36,461 bases of DNA from Clostridia bacterium (GCA_017517745.1 JAFWYJ010000022.1:1-36461); one strand, 5' to 3'. Positions 1-6,778 are shown, numbered from the stretch's first letter. Notes: a model not told the origin generated them from the sequence alone. Translations and numbers: made by a program.

Positions 1-73
1 AGAGGGAGAGGCTATCATTGGGCTCCCACTTTGGGGGAGCTGTCACCGTAAGGTGACTGAGAGGGGGAGACAC
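1..73. repeat. Clostridial intergenic palindromic repeat
   Basis: Two adjacent hairpins: GCTCCC (22-27) with GGGAGC (35-40), then TCACC (43-47) with GGTGA (52-56) around a GTAA loop. The purine-rich strings at 1-12 (AGAGGGAGAGGC) and 60-71 (AGAGGGGGAGAC) are near copies about 59 nt apart, so the left edge probably holds the end of a preceding unit of a tandem array. From memory, similar GGGGGAGCTGTC-type elements recur between genes in many Clostridia genomes; their function is unknown. No coding potential is evident. Confidence 0.6.
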
Positions 74-122
74 CGATAAATCCCAATTTTGCGCCCCCAT
101 CCGTGGCAAAACAAATATAAAA

Positions 123-152
123 GCCATTTTGGGTTAGTGGTCCCAAAATGGC
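123..152 (-). terminator. 11-bp hairpin in gene-free left end
   Basis: GCCATTTTGGG at 123-133 pairs perfectly with CCCAAAATGGC at 142-152 around an 8-nt loop. Read on the minus strand the stem is followed by CTTTTATA, a modest T-run, so it could end transcription coming from the minus-strand operon at 343-2037. It could equally be another repeat-type palindrome. The rest of 1-342 holds only hairpins. Confidence 0.4.
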
Positions 153-229
153 AGCGGGAGCTACTGAAAGAGCGAGCGCACAGATAAACAATTACGTTGA
201 TCCCCTTGCAATAAAAGTTTTTGAAGAGT

Positions 230-303
230 CCAGAGAAACTTTTTTCAAAAAGTTTCTCTGGTCGCCGAAGGCAAAAGGGGGTGGCTTTTTTCAAAAAGCA
301 CCC
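230..303. repeat. Paired TTTTTTCAAAAA hairpins, repeat copy 1
   Basis: Two hairpins share the core TTTTTTCAAAAA. The first (230-261) is an almost perfect palindrome with arms CCAGAGAAACTTTTT and AAAAAGTTTCTCTGG. The second (about 279-303) pairs GGTG-CTTTTT with AAAAAG-CACC with one bulged G. The same two modules recur at 33736-33800 with different outer arms. Lying downstream of the minus-strand gene at 343-828, they may also act as a terminator. Confidence 0.6.
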
Positions 304-342
304 TCACAATCGCGATCCCACAAAATACGCCTCCAAAAACGC

Positions 343-828
343 TTATTTTGTCAAGCTTTTTTCCAAACTGTTGAAGACGGCTCTGCGATTTCGCGAATCG
401 AAGATGGCGTATGCCACGTAGTTCCCGAAGACTTTGACTTCGGCATCACGAAGCTTGGGCGTTTCTTGGGGAATATAGGAATCGTACCAGCTTTGATTTT
501 TTTGCAGCGCATCCTTGAGATAGCCTTCAAGCAGAGCCTTCATTTCTCCGACTTTTTCGGCGGGGACGTGATAGACGCCCAGCTCGTTGAGATTGTTTGC
601 ATCCATTGCGTGCCGGATCGCCGCGTCGCTCGCGTAGTCGGGGGAGGTGAAATAGTCCTCGAGATAGCTCTCGTCCGCTGCGCGATAGATCACGCCGTCG
701 CGCAGATTGACGAGTGCCTCGTCGGCGATTGCGGCGGTGGTTTTGTCATCTGCATAGCTTTTTGCGGCGCACGCCGACGTTGAGAGCAGCAAAAGCAGGG
801 AGAGAACGGACAGAAAAAATCGTTTCAT
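343..828 (-). CDS. DUF4358-type lipoprotein
   Basis: Predicted exported lipoprotein of 161 aa. A signal peptide (Lys-Arg, then a Leu/Ser-rich core at about 4-16) ends at STSAC, a slightly atypical lipobox with Thr at -3, making Cys19 the likely lipidated residue. The rest resembles DUF4358 proteins of Clostridia, including a YLKDALQKNQSWYDSYIP segment and a VFGNYVAYAIFDS strand near the end. Function is unknown. The ATG overlaps the stop of the upstream SGNH hydrolase as ATGA, and an AAAGGAG site sits 6 nt before it, so the pair is probably translationally coupled. From memory, DUF4358 genes often neighbour MBOAT acyltransferases and SGNH hydrolases; that suggests, but does not prove, a part in envelope O-acylation. 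Confidence 0.75.
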   Translation of the reverse strand: MKRFFLSVLSLLLLLSTSACAAKSYADDKTTAAIADEALVNLRDGVIYRAADESYLEDYFTSPDYASDAAIRHAMDANNLNELGVYHVPAEKVGEMKALLEGYLKDALQKNQSWYDSYIPQETPKLRDAEVKVFGNYVAYAIFDSRNRRAVFNSLEKSLTK

Positions 829-1616
829 GTTTGACTCCTTTCCACAGACGCGGATTCATCCTCGGCTTGCCATGCATGGGTTCGCAGATAGGATAGGATT
901 GTTTGGTAGGCTTCGGCGTTGAGATGTTGCCCGTCTCCGTTGTCAAAGGATGCACAGAGTTTTCCGTCGGCATCCCGCAGAACCGAAGCGGTGTCCGCCA
1001 CGCGGACGTTTGTATAGTCGGCGGCAATTTCGGGAAGGCAGGCGTTGAGGCGATTGATGAATTGATTGAGTGTGGCGAGATCGGCGGAGTAGTTTCCTTG
1101 CGCGCCGAGCGGGTAGACGGTTTGCAAAATGATCTTGGTGTCGGGGGAAGCGGCGAGCAGGGCGTCGATCAGCCTTTTGTAGCAGGTTACGTAGGTGTCG
1201 GTATCCTCGGCAAAGCGGACCAAGCCGTTCTGCCCGAACGAGAGCACCAGATAGCGTGGCTTGGCTCGCTCACAGGCTTCCACGGGTGTCAAAAGCTCGC
1301 CCGTGGGGGGATAAACGATGGGCTGGGAGAGCATTTTGGAAGAGAGCATGCGCGTACCGGACGCGTCGCTCCAAACGGCGTTTGTTTTGGTGCCATCGCG
1401 CAGAACGCCGCGCGAGCGCAGATGTGAGGTGGTCGATTCTCCGAAGAAGATCATGCTGTCGACGTACGTCTCTCCGGCATCGGCGGTTTGGGGGAGCAGA
1501 GCGCTGCTCTCGAGTGCCGAGACGGCTGGGCGGGCGAAGAAAAACATGAAAAAAGCGAAAATAAAAGCCGCGGTCAACCCGCGGCTCAGAATTTGACGGT
1601 GATGGCAGCGATCCAT
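825..1616 (-). CDS. Membrane-anchored SGNH/GDSL-type hydrolase
   Basis: 263-aa protein with an N-terminal hydrophobic segment (about 14-33) serving as signal peptide or anchor, then an extracellular SGNH hydrolase fold. Block I is FFGES with candidate nucleophile Ser61, block III is FGQN with Asn130, and block V is DGQHLN with Asp228 and His231. The catalytic set therefore appears complete, suggesting an active esterase or acyltransferase on a surface substrate. I chose the ATG at 1616 because AGGAAG lies 8 nt upstream; the in-frame GTG at 1625 overlaps that site. It lies 28 nt after the membrane protein at 1645-2037 and overlaps the DUF4358 gene by 4 nt. The substrate cannot be read from sequence. 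Confidence 0.8.
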   Translation of the reverse strand: MDRCHHRQILSRGLTAAFIFAFFMFFFARPAVSALESSALLPQTADAGETYVDSMIFFGESTTSHLRSRGVLRDGTKTNAVWSDASGTRMLSSKMLSQPIVYPPTGELLTPVEACERAKPRYLVLSFGQNGLVRFAEDTDTYVTCYKRLIDALLAASPDTKIILQTVYPLGAQGNYSADLATLNQFINRLNACLPEIAADYTNVRVADTASVLRDADGKLCASFDNGDGQHLNAEAYQTILSYLRTHAWQAEDESASVERSQT

Positions 1617-1644
1617 AGAATACACTTCCTTTTGCGGTGAGAAT

Positions 1645-2037
1645 TCAATCCTCCTCCATCAGTCGGCGGATGCGCCGCGTTACAAGCGCGACCAAACCGA
1701 AAACGATCCAAAAAACGACCGAGAGAAGGACAAACATCAACAGCTGTGCGGCGGCTTCTCCCGTGGCGCTGAAGGGGAGGTAGAGAAGCAGAAACACCGA
1801 GAGAACGTCGATGATGTAAAGCAGGAGTGCGCGTCCCCATCGAGGCAGACCGGATTTCCAAAGCGTCCAACCAAGCGAGAGAAGCAGTCCGCAAGGAAAG
1901 ATCAGAAGCACGCGCGTGACGGCAATTCCCGCCGAATTATTTTCGGGGAGATTCAACAGTAACAGTATCAGAGTGATGGCGGTAAAATATACGCATCCGC
2001 CGAAAAACCAATTTTTGATTGCTTTCAAGGTTTTCAT
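1645..2037 (-). CDS. Four-helix membrane protein, DUF3021-like
   Basis: 130-aa protein with four likely membrane helices at about residues 9-28, 38-59, 67-87 and 94-118, and a basic C-terminus (TRRIRR). Size and topology fit the DUF3021 family of small Bacillota membrane proteins, whose function is unknown; assignment is by general resemblance only. A GGAAGGG site precedes the ATG by 8 nt. It is the first gene of a minus-strand operon with the SGNH hydrolase and DUF4358 lipoprotein, so it may help assemble or regulate that surface system. No polar residues suggesting an enzyme active site stand out. Confidence 0.6.
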   Translation of the reverse strand: MKTLKAIKNWFFGGCVYFTAITLILLLLNLPENNSAGIAVTRVLLIFPCGLLLSLGWTLWKSGLPRWGRALLLYIIDVLSVFLLLYLPFSATGEAAAQLLMFVLLSVVFWIVFGLVALVTRRIRRLMEED

Positions 2038-2134
2038 AAAGAGAGCCCTTCCGTCATAAAATCATTCGCTTTTATATTCTATCATATTTTTTGCTTGTTT
2101 GGGCGAAAAAATCAAAAATATTTACAATTTTCCG

Positions 2135-2162
2135 TTTGAATTCCGCGATTTGCGGCGATAAT
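2135..2162 (+). promoter_or_regulatory. Weak promoter candidate with overlapping inverted repeat
   Basis: TTTGAA (2135-2140) and GATAAT (2157-2162) are 16 bp apart, upstream of the amidase gene. The spacer holds CCGC-gattt-GCGG (2143-2155), which could be an operator. Both hexamers depart from consensus, so this is tentative. Confidence 0.3.
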
Positions 2163-2199
2163 GAGAAAAAACATTGAAAATTCAGACGGAGGTTGGCTT

Positions 2200-3174
2200 A
2201 TGTGCACGGCGATGACGGTGAGGAACAAGGATTTTTATTTCGGACGGACGCTTGATTGGGACACGTCCTTTGGGGAGCGTGCAGTGATCACACCGCGCGG
2301 ATTTGGGGTGCGATTTCGGATGGAACCGCCGCAAAGGATGCATTATGCCATGATCGGCATGGCGACGGTTGTCGACGGTTATCCCTTGTACGCCGAGGCA
2401 GTCAATTCCTGCGGACTTTGTGCGGCGGGGCTGAATTTCCCCGGGAATGCGTACTATTCGGAGACCGCGGAGGAGGGAAATCTCAATCTCGCGCCTTACG
2501 AACTGATCCCGTATCTTTTGGGGGCGTGTGCCGATCTGACGCAGGCGAAGGCGATGTTGCAGGATCTCAATCTGTTGGCGATTCCGTTTCGGGAGGACAT
2601 ACCGTTGACGCCGCTGCATTGGATGATCGCCGATCGCAGCGGTGCCGTTGTGGTGGAATCCACGGCGTGCGGTGTCAGGATCTATGACGATCCCGCGGGA
2701 GTGCTGACCAACAATCCGCCGTTCGGCTTTCATTTGCAAAATCTGAGCCATTACGGCAATCTGACCGCCGCGCCCGTAAAAGGTGATTTTTTGGACGAGA
2801 GCGGTGCCAGAAGCTTTGGATTGGGGCTTGGCTGTCACGGGCTTCCCGGAGATTATTCTTCCACGTCCCGCTTTGTCCGCGCGGCATGGCTGCTGTCGCA
2901 TCGCTCGGAGATGAAGGGAGAAAGCGCGTGCGTGGCACAGTTTTTTCATCTTCTGGATGCCGTGGCACCCGTCAAGGGAAGCGTTTTGACCGAGAACGGG
3001 AAGGAACATTATACACTCTACGCCTCCTGCTTCAACGCCACGCGCGGCGTGCTTTACGTGCGGTCTTGCAACAGCCCCACCGTTTGGGCGATCGATTTGC
3101 ATCAGCGTGAGCATGAGAGCGAGAAATTGATCGAGATCGAAATCCCGCAAAAGACGGAATTTTCCTTTTTGTGA
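2200..3174 (+). CDS. Choloylglycine hydrolase-family amidase (bile salt hydrolase / penicillin V acylase type)
   Basis: N-terminal-nucleophile amidase of 324 aa. The start is the ATG at 2200, eight nt after GGAGG, because only this start places Cys at position 2, to be exposed as nucleophile after Met removal. An in-frame ATG at 2161 would add 13 residues and bury the cysteine. The family's other active-site positions are present: Arg16 and Asp19 (GRTLDWD), Asn79 (GLNFP), the Asn171-Asn172 pair (LTNNPPF) and Arg224 (TSRFVR). Known members hydrolyse conjugated bile salts or penicillin V. Sequence alone does not separate these, although bile salts would suit a gut resident. There is no signal peptide, so it is cytoplasmic, and it appears to be a single-gene unit. 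Confidence 0.9.
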   Translation: MCTAMTVRNKDFYFGRTLDWDTSFGERAVITPRGFGVRFRMEPPQRMHYAMIGMATVVDGYPLYAEAVNSCGLCAAGLNFPGNAYYSETAEEGNLNLAPYELIPYLLGACADLTQAKAMLQDLNLLAIPFREDIPLTPLHWMIADRSGAVVVESTACGVRIYDDPAGVLTNNPPFGFHLQNLSHYGNLTAAPVKGDFLDESGARSFGLGLGCHGLPGDYSSTSRFVRAAWLLSHRSEMKGESACVAQFFHLLDAVAPVKGSVLTENGKEHYTLYASCFNATRGVLYVRSCNSPTVWAIDLHQREHESEKLIEIEIPQKTEFSFL

Positions 3175-3195
3175 GCCGATGGGGAGCGGCTTTTT
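3174..3195 (+). terminator. Weak terminator after amidase gene
   Basis: AGCCG (3174-3178) pairs with CGGCT (3187-3191), followed by five T residues. The stem is short, but it lies directly after the stop codon and before the next promoter. Confidence 0.4.
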
Positions 3196-3246
3196 CGCAT
3201 TCTTATATATGATGTAAAAAAATAAATGAAAAAATTCAAAAAACAC

Positions 3247-3275
3247 TTGACAAAGCCTTTTGGATATGGTATAAT
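3247..3275 (+). promoter_or_regulatory. Consensus sigma-A promoter of rplU operon
   Basis: TTGACA (3247-3252) and TATAAT (3270-3275) are separated by 17 bp, with an extended TGG before the -10. Transcription should start near 3282, leaving a leader of about 87 nt before rplU. Confidence 0.9.
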
Positions 3276-3281
3276 AATTTG

Positions 3282-3368
3282 CCGCTTGAAAATGGCTCTT
3301 TTTAAGTGTGCCCGAAAACGGGTGCCGCCATGGCTTCAGCGAGACTATCAGAAAGAGAGGTGCTTTTC
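3282..3368 (+). promoter_or_regulatory. Candidate structured leader of rplU (L21 leader)
   Basis: The untranslated leader can fold. CTCTTTTT (3296-3303) is complementary over 8 bp to AGAAAGAG (3350-3357), which overlaps the rplU ribosome binding site, and CCCG-aaaa-CGGG (3311-3322) forms an inner hairpin. An autoregulatory L21 leader RNA is known before rplU in Bacillota. Placement and the sequestered binding site fit that role, but I cannot match the consensus from memory, so the family assignment is inferred. Confidence 0.45.
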
Positions 3369-3680
3369 GTGTTTGCAGTTATCGAAACCGGCGGAAAGCA
3401 GTACAAAGTAATCGAGCAGGACATCATCTTTGTTGAAAAGCTCGACGTCAACGAAGGAGACGACATCGTTTTCGACAGCGTATTGGCTCTGTCCAACGAC
3501 AACGGCTTCAAGGCAGGTACTCCCACCGTTGAGGGTGCGAAGGTTACCGCAAAGGTACTGAAGAACGGTAAGAACAAGAAGATCTACGTGATGAAGTACA
3601 AGTCCAAGAAGAACGAGAAGAAGAAGATCGGTCACAGACAGCCTTACACCAAGGTTCAGATCGTGAAGATCGAGGGCTGA
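3369..3680 (+). CDS. rplU: 50S ribosomal protein L21
   Basis: Ribosomal protein L21, 103 aa, the usual length. It begins [14 protein letters not shown], the strongly conserved N-terminus, from a GTG at 3369; in-frame codons further upstream fall in the leader. The C-terminal half has the expected lysine-rich 23S rRNA-binding stretch ([19 protein letters not shown]). An AGAGAGG site lies just before the start. It heads the rplU-prp-rpmA operon, an arrangement conserved across Bacillota, with its own consensus promoter and a terminator after rpmA. Confidence 0.98.
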   Translation: MFAVIETGGKQYKVIEQDIIFVEKLDVNEGDDIVFDSVLALSNDNGFKAGTPTVEGAKVTAKVLKNGKNKKIYVMKYKSKKNEKKKIGHRQPYTKVQIVKIEG

Positions 3681-3703
3681 TTGATTCAAGATCAGCAGAG
3701 GAC

Positions 3704-4066
3704 ATGACGAAAATCGTGTTTTTCAGAAGCGGTGGAGTGTTCTACGGCTTCGAAGAGCAGGGTCACGCGGGGTTTGCGGACGCAGGCAGCGACGTTTTGT
3801 GCGCGGCAATTTCGTCCATGACGATGTTTCTCATCAACACCGTTGAGGTCGCTTACGCTTCCTCGGTCGACTATGAGATCGACGAGGGCGCGACAAGGAT
3901 TCGAGTTCGTGCCAAGGCGGCACTGCCGGAATTTGAGTCGGACGATTACAAGCGTTATGCAGTTTCGGGGATCATGATGGGATACTACTGTCAGCTCAGT
4001 GACATGCTTGAGGAGTATGGGGATTATCTTGACGTCTCTGTCATGGATAAGCCTTACGAGGATTGA
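3704..4066 (+). CDS. prp: Ribosomal-processing cysteine protease Prp
   Basis: 120-aa Prp (YsxB) family protease. In Bacillota this enzyme removes the N-terminal extension of ribosomal protein L27. The catalytic pair is visible as His21 (GHAGFADAG) and Cys33 (SDVLCAAIS), with the usual spacing and the conserved small-residue helix after Cys33. It sits between rplU and rpmA, the conserved position, and the rpmA product here carries the matching cleavage peptide. A GAGGAC site precedes the ATG. Confidence 0.96.
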   Translation: MTKIVFFRSGGVFYGFEEQGHAGFADAGSDVLCAAISSMTMFLINTVEVAYASSVDYEIDEGATRIRVRAKAALPEFESDDYKRYAVSGIMMGYYCQLSDMLEEYGDYLDVSVMDKPYED

Positions 4067-4105
4067 TCTTCACCGGATCCAACCAAAAAATTCAGGAGGA
4101 TAAGA

Positions 4106-4387
4106 ATGATGTTAAAGCTCAGTTTACAGTTCTTTGCTCATAAGAAAGGTGTCGGTTCTACAAAGAACGGACGTGACAGTGAGTCCAAGCGCCTTGGCGT
4201 GAAGAAGGCTGACGGTCAGGCTGTTGTTGCCGGCAACATCATCGTAAGACAGAGAGGAACCGCTGTTTGCGCAGGCGAGAACGTCGGCGTAGGCAAGGAC
4301 TACACCCTCTATGCGCTCATCGATGGTCGCGTTAAGTTTGAGCACAAGACCAAATCTCAGAAGAAGGTCAGCGTTTACGCCGACTAA
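4106..4387 (+). CDS. rpmA: 50S ribosomal protein L27 with cleavable N-terminal peptide
   Basis: Ribosomal protein L27, 93 aa. It starts with the Bacillota-type extension ending LSLQFF, followed by [15 protein letters not shown]. Prp is known to cut after the Phe-Phe pair to release the mature N-terminus that reaches toward the peptidyl-transferase centre. Two adjacent ATGs (4106 and 4109) follow AGGAGG (4094-4099). The second would give the more typical MLKLSLQFF start, so the true start may be 3 nt later. It ends the operon, 17 nt before a strong terminator. Confidence 0.98.
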   Translation: MMLKLSLQFFAHKKGVGSTKNGRDSESKRLGVKKADGQAVVAGNIIVRQRGTAVCAGENVGVGKDYTLYALIDGRVKFEHKTKSQKKVSVYAD

Positions 4388-4403
4388 TCTCATCTGAACA
4401 TAA

Positions 4404-4447
4404 AGAGAGTCCCGAACGGGAGAAAAACGTTCGGGACTCTCTTTTTT
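4404..4447 (+). terminator. Strong intrinsic terminator of rplU-prp-rpmA
   Basis: A perfect 14-bp stem (AGAGAGTCCCGAAC, 4404-4417, with its complement at 4429-4442) has an 11-nt loop and runs into six T residues. Confidence 0.93.
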
Positions 4448-4512
4448 CGTCAAAGAAAAAATATGACAGCCTCCACGCTCCGACAAATTTCACAGATGCG
4501 GTGTGATACAAT
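4446..4512 (+). promoter_or_regulatory. Candidate Spo0A-controlled promoter of the spoIIA operon
   Basis: Two sites each match the reverse form of the Spo0A box (TTCGACAAA) at 8 of 9 positions: TTCGTCAAA (4446-4454) and TCCGACAAA (4479-4487). TACAAT (4507-4512) is a good -10. A -35-like CCGACA (4480-4485) lies 21 bp before it, the long spacing known from Spo0A-activated sigma-A promoters such as spoIIE and spoIIG of Bacillus subtilis. I found no sigma-H-type promoter. The first box overlaps the T-tract of the preceding terminator. The functional reading is inference. Confidence 0.45.
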
Positions 4513-4554
4513 AAAGAAAAATGCAGGGAGACCGAAAGGGAAGGAAGTGAAAAC

Positions 4555-4890
4555 ATGATACGAAACGGAAGTCAGGTGACGTATGAGGCGCGCTCGGATG
4601 CGATGATCGTGCACGTGGGCGGTGAGATCGATCATCACAACGCTGCCATGGTGCGGACAGGCATTGACGAAAAGATCACTGCGGAGCGGCCGATGCGGGT
4701 GATGCTGGAGCTGTCGGGAGTGGATTTCATGGACAGCTCGGGGCTGGGACTGATCATGGGACGTTATGCATTGGTCAAGCGCTACGGCGGCACGCTTGCG
4801 GTGCTGGATCCCAGTCCGGCGGTGCTGAAGATCATCAAGCTTGCAGGGCTGGAGCGCATGGTGTCGATTTTGAGAACGAAAAAATCATGA
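4555..4890 (+). CDS. spoIIAA: Anti-sigma F factor antagonist SpoIIAA
   Basis: 111-aa STAS-domain protein. The motif DFMDSSGLGLIMGRY carries the serine pair 61-62, where SpoIIAA is phosphorylated by SpoIIAB. Unphosphorylated SpoIIAA displaces SpoIIAB from sigma F and starts forespore-specific transcription. Length and the GGEIDHHNA strand-helix region fit the family. An AAGGAAG site precedes the ATG by about 7 nt. First gene of the classical spoIIA operon, followed 67 nt later by spoIIAB. Confidence 0.96.
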   Translation: MIRNGSQVTYEARSDAMIVHVGGEIDHHNAAMVRTGIDEKITAERPMRVMLELSGVDFMDSSGLGLIMGRYALVKRYGGTLAVLDPSPAVLKIIKLAGLERMVSILRTKKS

Positions 4891-4957
4891 GATCGGTGGA
4901 TCAAAAAAGAAGGAGGAGAGAGGAGGCTCATCAAGGAGCTTCCTCTGTAAAAAAGAA

Positions 4958-5410
4958 ATGAAAACAAGAGTGGATTTTTCGGCGGAGGTCGAAAACGAAA
5001 TGAAATTGAGTCTGCCGTCGCTGTCGGTCAACGAGGGGATCGCGAGATCAGCGGTGGCGGCTTTTTGCGCGCAGTTGAATCCGACGGCGGTCGAGATCGC
5101 CGACATCAAATGCGCGGTTTCCGAGGCGGTGACCAACTGCATCGTCCATGCTTACCGCGATACGGTCGGCGAGATCGGCATCACGGTCAAGCTTTGTGAG
5201 GGGCGTTTTGTGCAGATCGAGATCCGAGACAAGGGGTGCGGCATCGAGGACGTCAAACAGGCACGCGAGCCGCTTTACACCACCGACGCGGAGGGCGAGC
5301 GGAGCGGCATGGGCTTTACCGTCATGGAAAGCTTTTGCGACGGTGTCAACGTCTCCAGTCGTGTCGGACGCGGAACCACGGTCACGCTGATCAAACGTCT
5401 ACATAAGTAA
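4958..5410 (+). CDS. spoIIAB: Anti-sigma F factor SpoIIAB, serine kinase
   Basis: 150-aa GHKL-fold ATPase and kinase that binds sigma F and phosphorylates SpoIIAA. The N-box is SEAVTNCIVHAY (Glu and Asn coordinate Mg-ATP), the G1 box DKGCGI and the G2 box GMGF, all in order. The N-terminal region (ENEMKLSLPSLSVNEGIAR) matches SpoIIAB proteins. The gap from spoIIAA (67 nt) is longer than in many genomes but carries its own AAGGAG site and no terminator. Confidence 0.97.
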   Translation: MKTRVDFSAEVENEMKLSLPSLSVNEGIARSAVAAFCAQLNPTAVEIADIKCAVSEAVTNCIVHAYRDTVGEIGITVKLCEGRFVQIEIRDKGCGIEDVKQAREPLYTTDAEGERSGMGFTVMESFCDGVNVSSRVGRGTTVTLIKRLHK

Positions 5411-5448
5411 GCCACGTGCTTACCGATTCCTTGATTTGAGGTGATTGG

Positions 5449-6183
5449 ATGGGGCAGATTTCTCTGTATGAGCGCAATGCCGAGCTTCTTTCGCGGGTGC
5501 GTGAGGGGGATGCGGCGGCGGAGGCGCTTTTGGTGGAAGAAAACGCGGGGCTTGTCCGCACGGTCGCACGCCGTTTTTTGGAGCGCGGAACCGAATACGA
5601 GGATCTTGTGCAGATCGGAACGATCGGCATGATCAAGGCGATCCGTTCCTTTTCTCTGGAACGCGGCACGGCGTTTTCGACTTATGCCGTGCCACTCATC
5701 GTCGGTGAGATCCGAAGGCATCTGCGTGATGACGGGCTTGTGAAGGTCAGCCGTGTTTACAAACGGCAGGGCGTGTCTCTGATGCACGAAAAAAATCGGA
5801 TTTTGTCCGAGGAGGGAAGAGAGCCGGGTATTGCCGAGCTTGCCGCCGCGTGTGGTCTGAGCGTGGAGGAGGCGGCGATCTCGTTGGACGCCATCTCGCC
5901 CGTGACCTCGCTCTCTGATTTTGTTTACGGCGAGGACAGTGTGACCTATGAAGGCGTGATTCCCGACGAGGAGAGCGCGAACGAGAGCGAACGTATTTGC
6001 GAGCGTATTTCCCTGGCGCAAAGCATCGGAAAACTGCCGCCGCTGTGGCGGAAGATCGTCCTTTTGCGTTATTACCGCAACATGACGCAGCAGGAGACTG
6101 CCTCGGTGTTGGGGTTGACTCAGGTCAAAATCTCCCGTGAGGAGAAAAAGATCCTTGCCGAGCTGCGGCGGGAGCTGTCTTGA
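5449..6183 (+). CDS. sigF: Sporulation sigma factor SigF
   Basis: RNA polymerase sigma factor of 244 aa directing early forespore transcription. Region 2 has YEDLVQIGTIGMIKAI and FSTYAVPLIVGEIRRHLRD. Region 3 starts near REPGIAELAAACGLS. Region 4 contains LPPLWRKIVLLRYY and the helix-turn-helix MTQQETASVLGLTQVKISREE. Length and order match SigF. It follows spoIIAB by 38 nt with a GAGGTGA site. Other sporulation genes that sometimes follow sigF, such as spoVA, are absent; an acetyltransferase with its own promoter comes next. Confidence 0.96.
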   Translation: MGQISLYERNAELLSRVREGDAAAEALLVEENAGLVRTVARRFLERGTEYEDLVQIGTIGMIKAIRSFSLERGTAFSTYAVPLIVGEIRRHLRDDGLVKVSRVYKRQGVSLMHEKNRILSEEGREPGIAELAAACGLSVEEAAISLDAISPVTSLSDFVYGEDSVTYEGVIPDEESANESERICERISLAQSIGKLPPLWRKIVLLRYYRNMTQQETASVLGLTQVKISREEKKILAELRRELS

Positions 6184-6197
6184 TGCTAAAAATTCTC

Positions 6198-6226
6198 TTG
6201 ATTTTTGACGTTTATTATGTTATAAT
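6198..6226 (+). promoter_or_regulatory. Promoter of GNAT gene
   Basis: TTGATT (6198-6203) and TATAAT (6221-6226) at 17 bp, with a TGT extended -10 element. It lies just after the sigF stop. Confidence 0.75.
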
Positions 6227-6283
6227 CATAGAGAAAGAAAATCGGCAAAAGTCGACAAGTTATGGCATCAAAGGAGAATTTCC

Positions 6284-6778
6284 ATGCAGATTCGCAAAGC
6301 AAAGATCGAGGAGCTTGACGCCCTCATGCAGATCTACGATGACGCGCGCGCCTTCATGCGGAAGAGCGGCAATCCCGAGCAGTGGCGCAACCATCCGCCG
6401 CGCGAGCTGATCGAAGAGGATATCTCTCGAGGCTGCTGTCACGTCTGCGAGGAGGATGGAGAATTGTTCGCGGTGTTTTATTTTTGCGAGGAGGACGATC
6501 CCACCTATCGCGTGATCGACGGCGCGTGGCTCAACGAACGTCCCTACGGTGTCGTTCATCGCATCGCGGTCGCTAAGCGCGGACGCGGCGTGGCAAGCTT
6601 TTGCTTTGACTACGCCTTCTCTCGGTGCGGCAATCTCAAGATCGACACGCACCGCCAAAACATTCCCATGCAACGCGCGCTTGAGAAGAACGGGTTTGTG
6701 TTGTGCGGCGTGATCCGCATCGCGAGCGGCGATGAAAGAATTGCATATCAAAAGACGGATGCATGCAAAAATTCTTGA
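6284..6778 (+). CDS. GNAT family N-acetyltransferase
   Basis: 164-aa single-domain acetyltransferase. The acetyl-CoA-binding motif appears as VHRIAVAKRGRGVASFCFDYAF, followed by the LKIDTHRQNIPMQRALEKNGF segment typical of the C-terminal part of the fold. The N-terminus (IRKAKIEELDALMQIYDDAR) and the EQWRNHPP stretch match a common Bacillota subgroup of unknown acceptor. The start follows AAAGGAG. It is transcribed alone, from a promoter at 6198-6226 to a terminator at 6821-6857. Substrate cannot be predicted. Confidence 0.88.
   Translation: MQIRKAKIEELDALMQIYDDARAFMRKSGNPEQWRNHPPRELIEEDISRGCCHVCEEDGELFAVFYFCEEDDPTYRVIDGAWLNERPYGVVHRIAVAKRGRGVASFCFDYAFSRCGNLKIDTHRQNIPMQRALEKNGFVLCGVIRIASGDERIAYQKTDACKNS

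Noticed and set aside
43-421. Small open frames on both strands in 43-294, 148-783 and 221-421
   Set aside because: They run through the palindromic repeats or antisense to the DUF4358 gene, and their products are low-complexity Phe/Lys/Ser-rich. No ribosome binding site or family resemblance.
2182-3246. 354-codon minus-strand frame opposite the amidase gene
   Set aside because: The plus-strand gene has a complete active site and ribosome binding site; the antisense product has no domain.
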